A stretch of 64,000 bases of DNA from Olleya sediminilitoris. Lineage in GTDB: Bacteria; Bacteroidota; Bacteroidia; Flavobacteriales; Flavobacteriaceae. Under the pieces are notes generated by a model. That model did no database searches. It was not told where the DNA came from and saw nothing but the letters and a program-made list of their open reading frames with translations. The stretch spans positions 1-64,000 of the forward strand of contig NZ_JAEMEF010000008.1 of NCBI RefSeq assembly GCF_016785945.1. Direction: 5' to 3'. Numbering within the stretch: position 1 is the first letter of the stretch; each line of letters begins with the position of its first letter. This document shows, piece by piece, positions 53,726-62,385 of this stretch. The position numbers and the translations under genes were made by a program.

Positions 53726-54958
53726 TTAATCTTCGAATTCTTCCTTAAGAATTCTAATAACATCTAAAATTGTTTCTTCTTCTAAGTCTGTTCTTTTTAC
53801 TAAATCTGCCACATCTTGTTCTAAAATGCTTTTGGCTGTATCAAGACCAGCTTTACTAAATTCTGAAATAATCCAGCTATCGATTTCATCAGAAAATTCG
53901 CTTAATTCAACATCTTCTTCAGCACCTTCTCTTAACACGTCTATTTCATAACCTGTTAATTGTCCTGCTAACCTAATGTTGTGACCACCACGTCCAATAG
54001 CTTTACTTACTTCTTCTGGCTTTAAGATAGCTTCTGCACGTTTATTTTCTTCATCAATTTTAATTGATGTTACTCTTGCAGGACTTAATGCTCTAGTAAT
54101 GTAAAGTTGTAAATTGGTTGTGTAATTAATAACGTCAATGTTTTCGTTACCAAGCTCACGAACAATTCCGTGTATTCTTGATCCCTTCATACCTACACAA
54201 GCTCCAACTGGATCAATTCTATCGTCATAAGAATCTACAGCTACTTTAGCTTTGTCACCTGGAATACGAACAACGTTTTTGATTGTAATTAAACCATCAA
54301 AAACTTCTGGAATTTCAGATTCGAATAATTTTTCTAAGAACTTAGGTGATGTTCTTGACATGATAATTGCTGGCTTATTTCCTTTAAGTTCAACACTATC
54401 AATAACACCTCTTACGTTATCTCCTTTTCTAAAAAAGTCAGATGGTATTTGTTTATCTTTTGGTAAGATGATTTCGTTACCTTCATCATCTAATAAAATT
54501 ACTGCTCTGTGACGAATATGATGTACTTCTGCTGTATATAAGTCTCCAACTAACTCTTGGAATTGCTTAAACACATTAGTATTATCATGCTCGTGTATTT
54601 TAGAAATTAAGTTTTGGCGTAATGCTAAAATAGCACGACGTCCTAAATCTATTAATTTCACTTCTTGAGACACATCTTCTCCTACTTCAAAATCTGGCTC
54701 GATTTTTCTAGCTGCACTTAATGATATTTCTTGATTTGGTTCTTCTACTTCACCATCTGCAACAACGATTCTGTTTCTCCAAATTTCTAAATCTCCTTTA
54801 TCTGGGTTTATAATAATATCAAAATTATCGTCATCTCCAAATTTTTTCTTTAATGCATTTCTAAATACATCCTCCAAAATAGCCATTAAGGTGACACGAT
54901 CTATTAATTTATCGTCTTTGAATTCTGAAAAAGATTCAATTAACGCTATATTTTCCAT
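53726..54958 (-). CDS. nusA: Transcription elongation/termination factor NusA
   Basis: This 410-residue protein contains the N-terminal RNA polymerase-binding domain, an S1 domain (about 130-200) and two KH domains (about 230-345, with GACVGMKGSRIHGIVRELGNE and IGRGGHNIRLAGQLTG). The C-terminal acidic repeats of E. coli NusA are absent, as is usual outside Proteobacteria. In E. coli NusA represses its own operon through leader terminators; a terminator-like hairpin also lies in this leader (55449-55469). Confidence 0.97.
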   Translation of the reverse strand: MENIALIESFSEFKDDKLIDRVTLMAILEDVFRNALKKKFGDDDNFDIIINPDKGDLEIWRNRIVVADGEVEEPNQEISLSAARKIEPDFEVGEDVSQEVKLIDLGRRAILALRQNLISKIHEHDNTNVFKQFQELVGDLYTAEVHHIRHRAVILLDDEGNEIILPKDKQIPSDFFRKGDNVRGVIDSVELKGNKPAIIMSRTSPKFLEKLFESEIPEVFDGLITIKNVVRIPGDKAKVAVDSYDDRIDPVGACVGMKGSRIHGIVRELGNENIDVINYTTNLQLYITRALSPARVTSIKIDEENKRAEAILKPEEVSKAIGRGGHNIRLAGQLTGYEIDVLREGAEEDVELSEFSDEIDSWIISEFSKAGLDTAKSILEQDVADLVKRTDLEEETILDVIRILKEEFED

Positions 54959-54971
54959 AACTCTATTTGAA

Positions 54972-55433
54972 TTAAAATTTTATTATAACTTTTGCCTCTA
55001 CAACATTGTTGTAAGCAATTTTTTCTGTTTTACTTACGGTAACTTTACCTTTACCTATCGGTTTTGGCTCTCTGGCTTTCCACTGTAACGTAAATGTTTC
55101 GTCATTTACTTCAGTTAAAGTCCCTTCAAATTTACCATCATTAGTTGTAACACCCAAGTTACGTCCAATATGTTTTGGATATTGTCTTGATAAGGTTAAT
55201 GGTGCAGCTGCTCCTGCAGACATAACTTCTAGCGCAAAATCATGCTCTTCTCTATCTATGTTATGCTCTATTGCACGACTTACAAACATACAATCCTCTA
55301 CTCTAACACCTTCATCTCCATCAATAATGATTTTAATCTCATTATTTCCTACTACGCTAAAATCTATTAAAAATAAATCGTTGCGTTCTGTTAAGGCGTC
55401 TTGTAATAATTTTTTTACTATTTCTATAAACAT
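54972..55433 (-). CDS. rimP: Ribosome maturation factor RimP
   Basis: About 153 residues from the ATG at 55433 (MFIEIVKKLLQDALTERND). A longer frame to 55490 would begin at the predicted transcription start and run through the leader hairpin, so it is rejected. The two-domain RimP fold is seen in DGDEGVRVEDCMFVSRAIEHNID and LEVMSAGAAAPLTLSRQYPKHIGRNLGV. It assists 30S maturation. First gene of rimP-nusA-infB, with 13 bases to nusA. Confidence 0.93.
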   Translation of the reverse strand: MFIEIVKKLLQDALTERNDLFLIDFSVVGNNEIKIIIDGDEGVRVEDCMFVSRAIEHNIDREEHDFALEVMSAGAAAPLTLSRQYPKHIGRNLGVTTNDGKFEGTLTEVNDETFTLQWKAREPKPIGKGKVTVSKTEKIAYNNVVEAKVIIKF

Positions 55434-55448
55434 TTCTAAGTATAAAAA

Positions 55449-55469
55449 GAGGGGACTTTTAGTCCCCTC
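55449..55469 (-). terminator. Terminator-like hairpin in the rimP-nusA-infB leader
   Basis: GAGGGGAC and GTCCCCTC form an 8-bp GC-rich stem with a 5-base loop. On the minus strand it is followed by TTTTT and then, 10 bases later, the rimP ATG. It lies within a leader of about 60 bases downstream of the -7 element at 55496-55503, so it can act as an attenuator or cover the translation start. Confidence 0.75.
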
Positions 55470-55495
55470 AATTTTCGTTTTATCTATCAACGCTG

Positions 55496-55503
55496 CAAAT
55501 ATA
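55496..55503 (-). promoter_or_regulatory. Candidate -7 element of rimP-nusA-infB
   Basis: TATATTTG (minus strand) matches TAnnTTTG, about 63 bases before the rimP ATG at 55433 and directly before the leader hairpin. Confidence 0.55.
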
Positions 55504-55594
55504 CATTTTTTTATTGATTTTCATAGCTTTTTAAAAGTCATTTTTTATTACTAACTTTATAATAAGTTCTTTACAAACCAACTACATCTTTATT

Positions 55595-56422
55595 ATGAAA
55601 AAACTACTAGTACCAACTGACTTTTCTGGAGAAGCTGAAAACGCATTAAAAGTGGCAGCACAATTGGCAAAAAAATATGATTGCGAAATTATTTTACTTC
55701 ACATGATTGAGCTACCATTAAACCAAATAAGCACAGAAATGACGTCACCTGAAAATCTTCCTGAAGCACTATTTTTTATGAAATTGGCGCATCAAAAATT
55801 TGAAACGGAAATCAATAATGAGTATTTAAAAGATATTACAATTAGTGAAACTGTAGAATTTAACGAAGTCTCTAAAGGTATACTAGATGCTTGCGAAAAA
55901 TACGATGTTGATTTAATTGTAATGGGATCTCATGGTATTGAACAGCAAAAAGATTTATTTGTAGGTTCAAACACAGAAAAAGTTGTACGTACTTCCAGTA
56001 TACCTGTTTTGGTTATCAAAAATACACACGAGCATTTTGATATCAAAGAATTTGTTTTTGCTTCTGATTTTAACAATGACAATAAAGAAACCTACATGCA
56101 AGCCATAAAGTTAGCAACTCTATTTGACGCTAAAATACACTTATTAAACGTCAACACACCTAGCAACTTTACAACTACTGCAGCATCAAAGGTTAGAATG
56201 CTAGAATTTACTGAACAAACCACATTTGACAATTACACGATAAATATTTATAATGACAACACTGTTGAAAAAGGAATTTTAAACTTTTCTAGAATTGTTA
56301 ATGCCGATTTAATTGGAATAAGCACACATGGAAGACAAGGTATTTCTCACTTTTTAAACGGTAGTATTAGCGAAGATTTAGTGCATCACGCTAATAGACC
56401 AGTCGTTACATTTAAAATATAG
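55595..56422 (+). CDS. Universal stress protein with two UspA domains
   Basis: This 275-residue protein has two Usp domains, about 1-145 and 150-275. The first ends VDLIVMGSHGIEQQKDLFVGSNTEKVVRTSSIPVLVI, with the ATP-binding GS-type motif; the second has a similar segment ADLIGISTHGRQGISHFLNGSISEDLVHHANRPVVTF. Usp proteins are induced by starvation and stress; no partner is near. A near-consensus -7 element (TAACTTTA, 55552-55559) lies upstream. A terminator follows (56442-56472). Confidence 0.95.
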   Translation: MKKLLVPTDFSGEAENALKVAAQLAKKYDCEIILLHMIELPLNQISTEMTSPENLPEALFFMKLAHQKFETEINNEYLKDITISETVEFNEVSKGILDACEKYDVDLIVMGSHGIEQQKDLFVGSNTEKVVRTSSIPVLVIKNTHEHFDIKEFVFASDFNNDNKETYMQAIKLATLFDAKIHLLNVNTPSNFTTTAASKVRMLEFTEQTTFDNYTINIYNDNTVEKGILNFSRIVNADLIGISTHGRQGISHFLNGSISEDLVHHANRPVVTFKI

Positions 56423-56441
56423 CTTAAAACTGATATAAAAT

Positions 56442-56472
56442 AAAAAAGCTTCCTTAAAAAGGAAGCTTTTTT
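56442..56472. terminator. Bidirectional terminator between the stress protein gene and tRNA-Gln
   Basis: AAAAAAGCTTCC and GGAAGCTTTTTT form a 12-bp stem with a 7-base loop and T-runs on both strands. On the plus strand it ends the stress protein transcript; on the minus strand it begins 4 bases after the tRNA 3' end. Confidence 0.9.
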
Positions 56473-56475
56473 TTG

Positions 56476-56549
56476 TTGGCCCACTAGGTTTCGAACCTAG
56501 ACTCTTCGGTACCAAAAACCGATGTGTTAGCCAGTTACACCATGGGCCA
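56476..56549 (-). tRNA. tRNA-Gln (anticodon TTG)
   Basis: The 74-base minus-strand sequence folds into a full cloverleaf. The acceptor arms TGGCCCA/TGGGCCA pair at all 7 positions. The D arm is GTGT/ACAC, the anticodon arm TCGGT/ACCGA with loop TTTTGGT (anticodon TTG), the variable loop AGAGT and the T arm CTAGG/CCTAG with loop TTCGAAA. The discriminator is A, and CCA is not encoded. Only the first pair starts with T, as usual for tRNA-Gln. Confidence 0.97.
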
Positions 56550-56566
56550 ATCTCGTATTGAGGATG

Positions 56567-56597
56567 CAAATTTAAGACAAATATTAATACTTGCAAA
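56567..56597 (-). promoter_or_regulatory. tRNA-Gln promoter with both elements
   Basis: On the minus strand TTTG at 56594-56597, a 19-base spacer and TAAATTTG at 56567-56574 match the consensus. The tRNA 5' end lies 18 bases downstream. Confidence 0.65.
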
Positions 56598-56700
56598 TTT
56601 TTTTTAAAAAAAATAATAATAAAAAGCTAACGTTAACATAAAAGCGACTTCTGTAACATAATAATTACTAAATTCGCCTCACATAATAAACCAATAATTT

Positions 56701-59700
56701 ATGACGTCTTTAAACTTTAAAAAATGGAACTTAATTTTAAGTTGGTTCGCTTTTTTAATTGCTCTTATTACTTATACTTTAACAGCCGAACCTACAGTAA
56801 GCTATTGGGATGCTGGAGAATACATTCTTACATCCTCAAAACTTCAAGTTGGTCATCCTCCAGGAGCACCTTTGTTTCAAATGTTTGGAGCAGTGTTTTC
56901 AGTGTTTGCTTTTGATGCTTCACAAATTGGTTTTTTAATGAATATGATGAGTGCTGTGTCTAGTGCATTTGCTATTTTATTTATGTTTTGGACCATAATT
57001 TTATTATTAGAAAAAATAATTGGTAACCCAGAATTATTAAAAAAAGGACAAAAAATAGCAGTTTTAGGTAGTGCTTTTGTTGGAAGCTTAGCTTTTGCGT
57101 TTACCGATTCGTTTTGGTTTAATGCTGTTGAAACCGAAGTTTATGCTATGGCAACCTTAATTATGGCAGTTATGTTTTACTTAGGTTTACGCTGGGAAAA
57201 AGATATGCACCAACCTAGAGGTAACCGATGGTTAATATTAATTGCTTTTGTTGTTGGATTATCTTTTGGTATTCATTTTATGGGATTATTAACTATTCCT
57301 GCAATTGGATTGATCTACTTTTTTAAAAATTACAAAACGGTTACGGTTAAAAACTTCATTATTGCTAATGTGGTTTCTGTTGCTGTTTTATTATTCGTTT
57401 TTAAACTAATGTTTCCTAATGTATTAAGATATTTTAGTGCTTTAGAATTGTTTTTTGTAAACCAAATTGGACTTCCTTTTAATTCAGGATCTATAATTGC
57501 TGGTATTTTATTAATTGCAGCCTTTTATTACGGACTTAAATACACTATAGAAAAACAACTGTACCCATATAACACTGCTATATTGTGCTTGTTATTTGTT
57601 TTAATTGGATCTTCTACTTGGTTAATGCTACCAATTAGAGCCAATGCTAATGTTGTTATTAACGAAAACAATCCATCTAGTGCTAGAGAACTTTTAGCGT
57701 ATTATAACTTAGAGCAATATCCTGAAACGCACTTGTTTTACGGTCCATTATTTACTGAACAATACACTGGTTTAGACGAAAACGAACCATATGTAGATGA
57801 CAAACCTAAATATGAAAAAGATGAAGCTACCGGAACTTACGTAATAGTTAACCAGTATAAAAAAGCAAGACAGAATTATAACTCTGAACAAGCTTCCATT
57901 CTTCCAAGAATGTGGAGTGGTGAGAATGCAGAAAACTATATGTTGTTTACAGGCTTTTTAGATTTTAGTTTGAAACCTGAATACCAAGGAGAGCAACGTT
58001 TAGTACAATCTATGCTTGATTTTAAAAGTGATGTAAACAAAGGGATGATAGATTATGAAGACTACCATAACTTTTTAAAACAATTTGGTCAATTTATAAA
58101 TATCGAAAAACCATCATTAGCAACTAACCTCTCTTATTTATTTGAATACCAATTAGGGTATATGTATTGGAGGTATTTTATGTGGAATTTTTCTGGTCGT
58201 CAAGATGACCTTCAGGGTCGCTATGACCAACATGGTAATTGGATAAGCGGTATTAAAACTATTGACGAATGGAATTTAGGTCAGTCCCAAGACAATTTAC
58301 CTACTGATGTAGCAGAAAATAAAGGTAGAAATACGTATTATCTTTTCCCTTTAATTTTAGGGCTAATAGGATTAATGTATTTATTTAATAAAGACAAAAA
58401 ACTGTTTTGGGTAACCTTAGTATTTTTCTTATTTACAGGTTTAGCCATACAAGTATACACCAACGTAAGACCATTTGAGCCTAGAGAACGTGATTACTCT
58501 GTAGTAGGATCCTTTTACGTTTTTGCTTTATGGATTGGTTTAGGTGTCTATGCTATTTTTGACTTATTAAAAAGTTATGTATCTGCTAAAGTATTAGCTC
58601 CTGCAGTTTCACTTATATGCTTATTATTAGTACCTGCTATTTTAGCCTCTCAAAACTGGGATGACCATGATAGATCAGGAAAATATACAGCATTAGCTAT
58701 GGCTAAAAAATATTTAGATTCTTGTGGTGAAAACGGAATACTCTTTTCAATTGGAGATAATGACACCTTTGCATTATGGTATGCTCAAGAAATTGAAAAC
58801 TATCGCACAGATGTACGTGTCGTTAATACTAGTTTATTTCAAACAGATTGGTACATAGATCAAATGAAGCGTAAAGCTTATGAAAGTGATCCAATCCCAT
58901 CCAAATTAACACATGACAAGTACAAACATGGTACTAGAGATTACTTAATAAAGCGATTAAGATCTAAAGACACTTTAGACATTAACACTTTTATGAATTT
59001 TATATCTAGTGATGAGCCTAAAACAAAGCTTAGCTATGCATTAATTCAAGAAGGAGAAGACCCTAGCAACTATCCTGATCAGTATTTAAACACTAATTAT
59101 TTTCCTGTAGAAAATATTAGAGTCCCTGTTGACAAAGAATCTGTACTAGAAAACAAGATAGTAAAAGCTAAAGACGCAGATCTAATTGAAGATTATTTAG
59201 ATGTAAAAATAACAGATAATGCAATAACTAAAAACAGACTACTAATGTTAGATATTGTGGCCAACAATAATTGGGAACGTCCTATATATTTTACTGGAGG
59301 CGCATTTAGCGAATCTGATTATATATGGATGAAAGACTACCTACAATTAGATGGTATGGTTTACAAATTAGTACCTATAAAAACTCCTGTTGCTCAAGCT
59401 AACCCTTTTGACATGGGACGCTTGGATACAGATTTTATGTATAATAAAGTTATTAATTGGGATTGGGGAAATAGCGGAAGCGACAAGATTTATCATGATC
59501 CAGAAACAAGACGAAACTCGATTACTTACAGAGGTAATTTAGCTAGACTTATTGAAGCTTTAATTAACGAAGATCAATTAGACAAAGCTGAAGAAATAGC
59601 TGACATTGCAATGAAGAACATGCCAGTTGATAAGTTTGGATTCTATACTTTATTAGAACCATTTATTAGTGCCTATTACGAAGTTGGAAATCAAGACAAA

Positions 59701-60009
59701 GCAAGACAGTTGTTTAAAGATGTAGCTGTAAAATATCAAGAGAACTTAAAATACTACAGCACATTAACTAGAGACAATCAAGACAAGAATTTTACCGAAA
59801 TACTTACAGATATTGAACGTTATAAAGCGTTGGTAGACGTTTTGGTGGAATATGATAAAACATTTGCTAAAGAAGAGTCTATGAACTTTACAAACTATCT
59901 TGAATTGTTCAAACAATATTATGATAGTCAACCAGAAGCTGAAACTGCTCCTATTAGAACAGATCAAGATTTATTACAACAGTTAGATACTGTTATTAAA
60001 AGCGAATAA
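56701..60009 (+). CDS. DUF2723 family multi-pass membrane protein (predicted GT-C glycosyltransferase)
   Basis: This 1102-residue protein has about a dozen membrane helices in the first 320 residues and again at about 540-660, then a long soluble C-terminal part (about 670-1100). The N-terminal TAEPTVSYWDAGEYILTSSKLQVGHPPGAP is the hallmark of DUF2723, with an acidic D/E in the first loop as in GT-C glycosyltransferases. By family knowledge a lipid-linked-sugar-dependent transfer to protein is likely; this exact substrate is not shown. The C-terminus has helical repeat features. A near-consensus -7 element (TAAATTCG, 56669-56676) lies upstream. It abuts the next gene with no gap. Confidence 0.88.
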   Translation: MTSLNFKKWNLILSWFAFLIALITYTLTAEPTVSYWDAGEYILTSSKLQVGHPPGAPLFQMFGAVFSVFAFDASQIGFLMNMMSAVSSAFAILFMFWTIILLLEKIIGNPELLKKGQKIAVLGSAFVGSLAFAFTDSFWFNAVETEVYAMATLIMAVMFYLGLRWEKDMHQPRGNRWLILIAFVVGLSFGIHFMGLLTIPAIGLIYFFKNYKTVTVKNFIIANVVSVAVLLFVFKLMFPNVLRYFSALELFFVNQIGLPFNSGSIIAGILLIAAFYYGLKYTIEKQLYPYNTAILCLLFVLIGSSTWLMLPIRANANVVINENNPSSARELLAYYNLEQYPETHLFYGPLFTEQYTGLDENEPYVDDKPKYEKDEATGTYVIVNQYKKARQNYNSEQASILPRMWSGENAENYMLFTGFLDFSLKPEYQGEQRLVQSMLDFKSDVNKGMIDYEDYHNFLKQFGQFINIEKPSLATNLSYLFEYQLGYMYWRYFMWNFSGRQDDLQGRYDQHGNWISGIKTIDEWNLGQSQDNLPTDVAENKGRNTYYLFPLILGLIGLMYLFNKDKKLFWVTLVFFLFTGLAIQVYTNVRPFEPRERDYSVVGSFYVFALWIGLGVYAIFDLLKSYVSAKVLAPAVSLICLLLVPAILASQNWDDHDRSGKYTALAMAKKYLDSCGENGILFSIGDNDTFALWYAQEIENYRTDVRVVNTSLFQTDWYIDQMKRKAYESDPIPSKLTHDKYKHGTRDYLIKRLRSKDTLDINTFMNFISSDEPKTKLSYALIQEGEDPSNYPDQYLNTNYFPVENIRVPVDKESVLENKIVKAKDADLIEDYLDVKITDNAITKNRLLMLDIVANNNWERPIYFTGGAFSESDYIWMKDYLQLDGMVYKLVPIKTPVAQANPFDMGRLDTDFMYNKVINWDWGNSGSDKIYHDPETRRNSITYRGNLARLIEALINEDQLDKAEEIADIAMKNMPVDKFGFYTLLEPFISAYYEVGNQDKARQLFKDVAVKYQENLKYYSTLTRDNQDKNFTEILTDIERYKALVDVLVEYDKTFAKEESMNFTNYLELFKQYYDSQPEAETAPIRTDQDLLQQLDTVIKSE

Positions 60010-60636
60010 ATGCCTTTTTTTCCAGTAAAAACACCAAAATTTATTCAACGCCTTTTTCCAAATTACCTTTGGAAAAAGGCGTCTTTATCTAAAACCATTT
60101 ATTTAACTTTTGATGATGGTCCAACGCCTGAAATTACACAATGGACTTTAGACACGCTAAAACATTACAATGCAAAAGCTACGTTTTTTTGCATTGGAGA
60201 TAACGTCAAAAAACATCCTAGTATTTTTGACAATCTTATTAAGGAAGGACACACTATAGGTAATCATACTTTTAATCATCTTAAAGGCTGGAACACAAAC
60301 ACTGAAGATTATATTAATAATACCGAAAAAGCACAAGAAGCTATTAACCCAAAACACAAGCATCTATTTAGACCTCCATTTGGCAAAATTAAGCGCAGAC
60401 AAGCCAATTTACTTATTAATAAAGGTTATAAAATTGTTATGTGGAGCGTATTGTCTTACGATTGGGAAGTTAGTGTAAGTCAAGAAAAGTGCTTAAAAAA
60501 TGTACTTAAAAACACCTCATCAGGAAGTATTGTGGTGTTTCATGATAGCGTTAAAGCTTCAAAAAACATGCAATATGTATTACCTAAAATGCTAGATTAT
60601 TTTAGTAAAAAAGGCTATCAGTTTAAATCGCTTTAA
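60010..60636 (+). CDS. Polysaccharide deacetylase (NodB family)
   Basis: This 208-residue protein has the NodB fold. TFDDGPTPEIT carries the metal and catalytic aspartates (about 35-40), GNHTFNHLKGW the two metal histidines, FRPPFGK the arginine/proline motif and VFHDSVK the terminal histidine. It has no signal peptide or clear anchor at the N-terminus (MPFFPVKTPKFIQRLFPNYL). The ATG directly follows the DUF2723 stop, so both are one operon. Substrate could be peptidoglycan or a glycan; undecided. Its stop overlaps the convergent thioredoxin-like stop. Confidence 0.93.
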   Translation: MPFFPVKTPKFIQRLFPNYLWKKASLSKTIYLTFDDGPTPEITQWTLDTLKHYNAKATFFCIGDNVKKHPSIFDNLIKEGHTIGNHTFNHLKGWNTNTEDYINNTEKAQEAINPKHKHLFRPPFGKIKRRQANLLINKGYKIVMWSVLSYDWEVSVSQEKCLKNVLKNTSSGSIVVFHDSVKASKNMQYVLPKMLDYFSKKGYQFKSL

Positions 60637-60929
60637 ATATATTGTTTTAAGATAGTAATCAAATCATTTGCTTCTTGGTCACCACTGTGACGCCATTTCA
60701 TTTCGCCATTTTTATAAATAATTAAAGTAGGTAATCCCTTAACTCTTAAAGCTTCAGATAGCACTTTGTTTTTATCGATATCTATTTTAATAATTTTAGC
60801 TTGATTACCAAATGCTAAAGCTACATCTTTCAATATAGGATGCATTGCTTTAGAGGCATCACTCCACTCTGCAAAAAAGTCTAGCAATACAGGAACATCG
60901 GCATCTATTAATTCTCCAAATTTTGACAT
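60633..60929 (-). CDS. Thioredoxin-fold protein lacking the active-site cysteines
   Basis: This 98-residue protein has the thioredoxin order: VLLDFFAEW, then SDASK in place of CGPCK (S23 and S26), the buried aspartate D17, the cis-proline loop KGLPTLIIYKNGE (P67) and a terminal helix. There is no cysteine in the whole protein. Each replacement is a single-base change from a Cys codon (AGT and TCT against TGT), and the frame is otherwise intact. It cannot do dithiol exchange. It may bind partners or be a structural homologue. The last 4 bases overlap the convergent deacetylase gene. Confidence 0.88.
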   Translation of the reverse strand: MSKFGELIDADVPVLLDFFAEWSDASKAMHPILKDVALAFGNQAKIIKIDIDKNKVLSEALRVKGLPTLIIYKNGEMKWRHSGDQEANDLITILKQYI

Positions 60930-60981
60930 ACACTTATAATTTAGTTACAGCGTATTACTAAAATATAAAATTTAAAATAAA

Positions 60982-62211
60982 CTAAGCTATTTGCTTACCT
61001 TTTTTAAGCTCTATAACAGTAATTTCTGGCCATATACCTAAACGTCCAGGATATGCAAGATATCCAAAACCTCTGTTTACATTTATATACTGTCCTTTAT
61101 CTTGATAGATTCCAGCCCAATGTTTATAACGCCATTTTACAGGACTCCATTTTATCCAACCAGGAATTTCTATTCCAAATTGCATACCATGCGTATGACC
61201 ACTTAGAGTTAAATGATAATGATCTTTGTGTGAAATAACCTTTTCATCCCAATGAGAAGGGTCATGAGACATTAATATTTTAAAATCGTCAGATTGTATT
61301 GATGCAGAAGCTTTGTCTAAATCACCTGCTTTTTTAAAACCTCCTTTTCCCCAATTTTCAACACCAACTAAGGCTAAACGTTGTCCATTTTTTTGGATGT
61401 AACGGTTTTCATTTAATAACAAATCAAAACCCATCTCCTTTTGGATAGTTATTAATTCGTCTAAATTAGCTTTCTTTTCTTGTTCTGTCTCCCAATCTAC
61501 ATAATCACCATAATCATGATTACCAAGAACAGAAAACACACCATCTTTTGCACTTAACTTAGCAAAGGTATCTTTCCAGTCGTACATTTCTGACGCCTTA
61601 TTATTAACCAAATCTCCTGTAAATAAAATAGCATCTCCTTGTTGTTGGTTAACTAAATCTACAGCATAATTTATTTTTTCTTTATTATCAAAACTCCCAG
61701 AATGAATATCACTTATGTGAGTTAATTTATAACCATCAAAAGCCTCAGGTAAATCTTCAAAATGTAAAGTGTATTTTAGTACTTTATAATTATAGCGACC
61801 TTTATACATTCCGTATAACAAACCAGAAAATGGGATAGCAGCTAAACCTAATGCGACTTGACTAATAAATTTACGTCGCGATGGTAAGTATAATGACTCC
61901 TTAGTAATAAAAAACCTATCATATAAAGCAATAAATGAACGGATAATATCCTCACCAATTAGTAATGGAGTTATTACCAAATTAAAAGCCATAAAAGACA
62001 ACATAAAACCAATTGCATAAGCTCTTCCTCCTGAAATTACACGACCTTCACCAGGTGTAGAAAATTGATAAATAATATTAGCTGCTACTAAAAAAGCTAC
62101 AGCAAAAAACAAATAGTGTGTCCAGCTAGCTTTAAATACTGTTTTAATGGCTTGATAGCCATAAACAGTAAAAACAACATATATAATTGCAAGTATAATA
62201 AAACGCGTCAT
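60982..62211 (-). CDS. Membrane metallophosphoesterase
   Basis: This 409-residue protein has four N-terminal helices (about 3-20, 30-48, 65-85 and a fourth near 118-135) and then a calcineurin-like phosphoesterase domain. Metal-binding motifs are THISDIHSGS (about 168), FTGDLVNN (about 198), VLGNHDYGDY (about 229) and SGHTHGMQFG (about 340). The family includes UDP-2,3-diacylglucosamine hydrolase relatives and other phosphoesterases; this membrane-anchored type is common in Bacteroidota with unknown substrate. Promoter TAATTTTG at 62227-62234. Confidence 0.9.
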   Translation of the reverse strand: MTRFIILAIIYVVFTVYGYQAIKTVFKASWTHYLFFAVAFLVAANIIYQFSTPGEGRVISGGRAYAIGFMLSFMAFNLVITPLLIGEDIIRSFIALYDRFFITKESLYLPSRRKFISQVALGLAAIPFSGLLYGMYKGRYNYKVLKYTLHFEDLPEAFDGYKLTHISDIHSGSFDNKEKINYAVDLVNQQQGDAILFTGDLVNNKASEMYDWKDTFAKLSAKDGVFSVLGNHDYGDYVDWETEQEKKANLDELITIQKEMGFDLLLNENRYIQKNGQRLALVGVENWGKGGFKKAGDLDKASASIQSDDFKILMSHDPSHWDEKVISHKDHYHLTLSGHTHGMQFGIEIPGWIKWSPVKWRYKHWAGIYQDKGQYINVNRGFGYLAYPGRLGIWPEITVIELKKGKQIA

Positions 62212-62226
62212 AGTCTAATTTATATA

Positions 62227-62234
62227 CAAAATTA
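62227..62234 (-). promoter_or_regulatory. Candidate -7 element of the metallophosphoesterase gene
   Basis: TAATTTTG (minus strand) fits TAnnTTTG and lies 15 bases before the ATG at 62211. Confidence 0.45.
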
Positions 62235-62353
62235 ACTATTACAAAATTTAAAAATCTTATTATATTGTTAAACGTTAAATTATTAAAATCAGATTTATTG
62301 AGTCACTTTACTATGTAAATGAGTAACAAGTATTATTAACCAAAACAGATTTA

Positions 62354-62369
62354 TGTCTATATTTAGACA
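62354..62369 (+). promoter_or_regulatory. Palindrome overlapping the likely promoter of the sugar transporter
   Basis: TGTCTATATTTAGACA is a 6-bp inverted repeat around TATT. It contains TATATTTA (62358-62365), one base off the -7 consensus, 20 bases before the ATG at 62386. This placement would suit a repressor that blocks initiation. Confidence 0.4.
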
Positions 62370-62385
62370 AATAAAAATTAACTAA

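Noticed and set aside
55434-55490. Longer start for RimP at 55490
   Set aside because: It would lie at the predicted transcription start and require translation through the leader hairpin; RimP homologues start near MFIEIV.
56476-56549. tRNA gene as an integration site for a mobile element
   Set aside because: No integrase, no direct repeat of the tRNA 3' end and only core-type genes on both sides.
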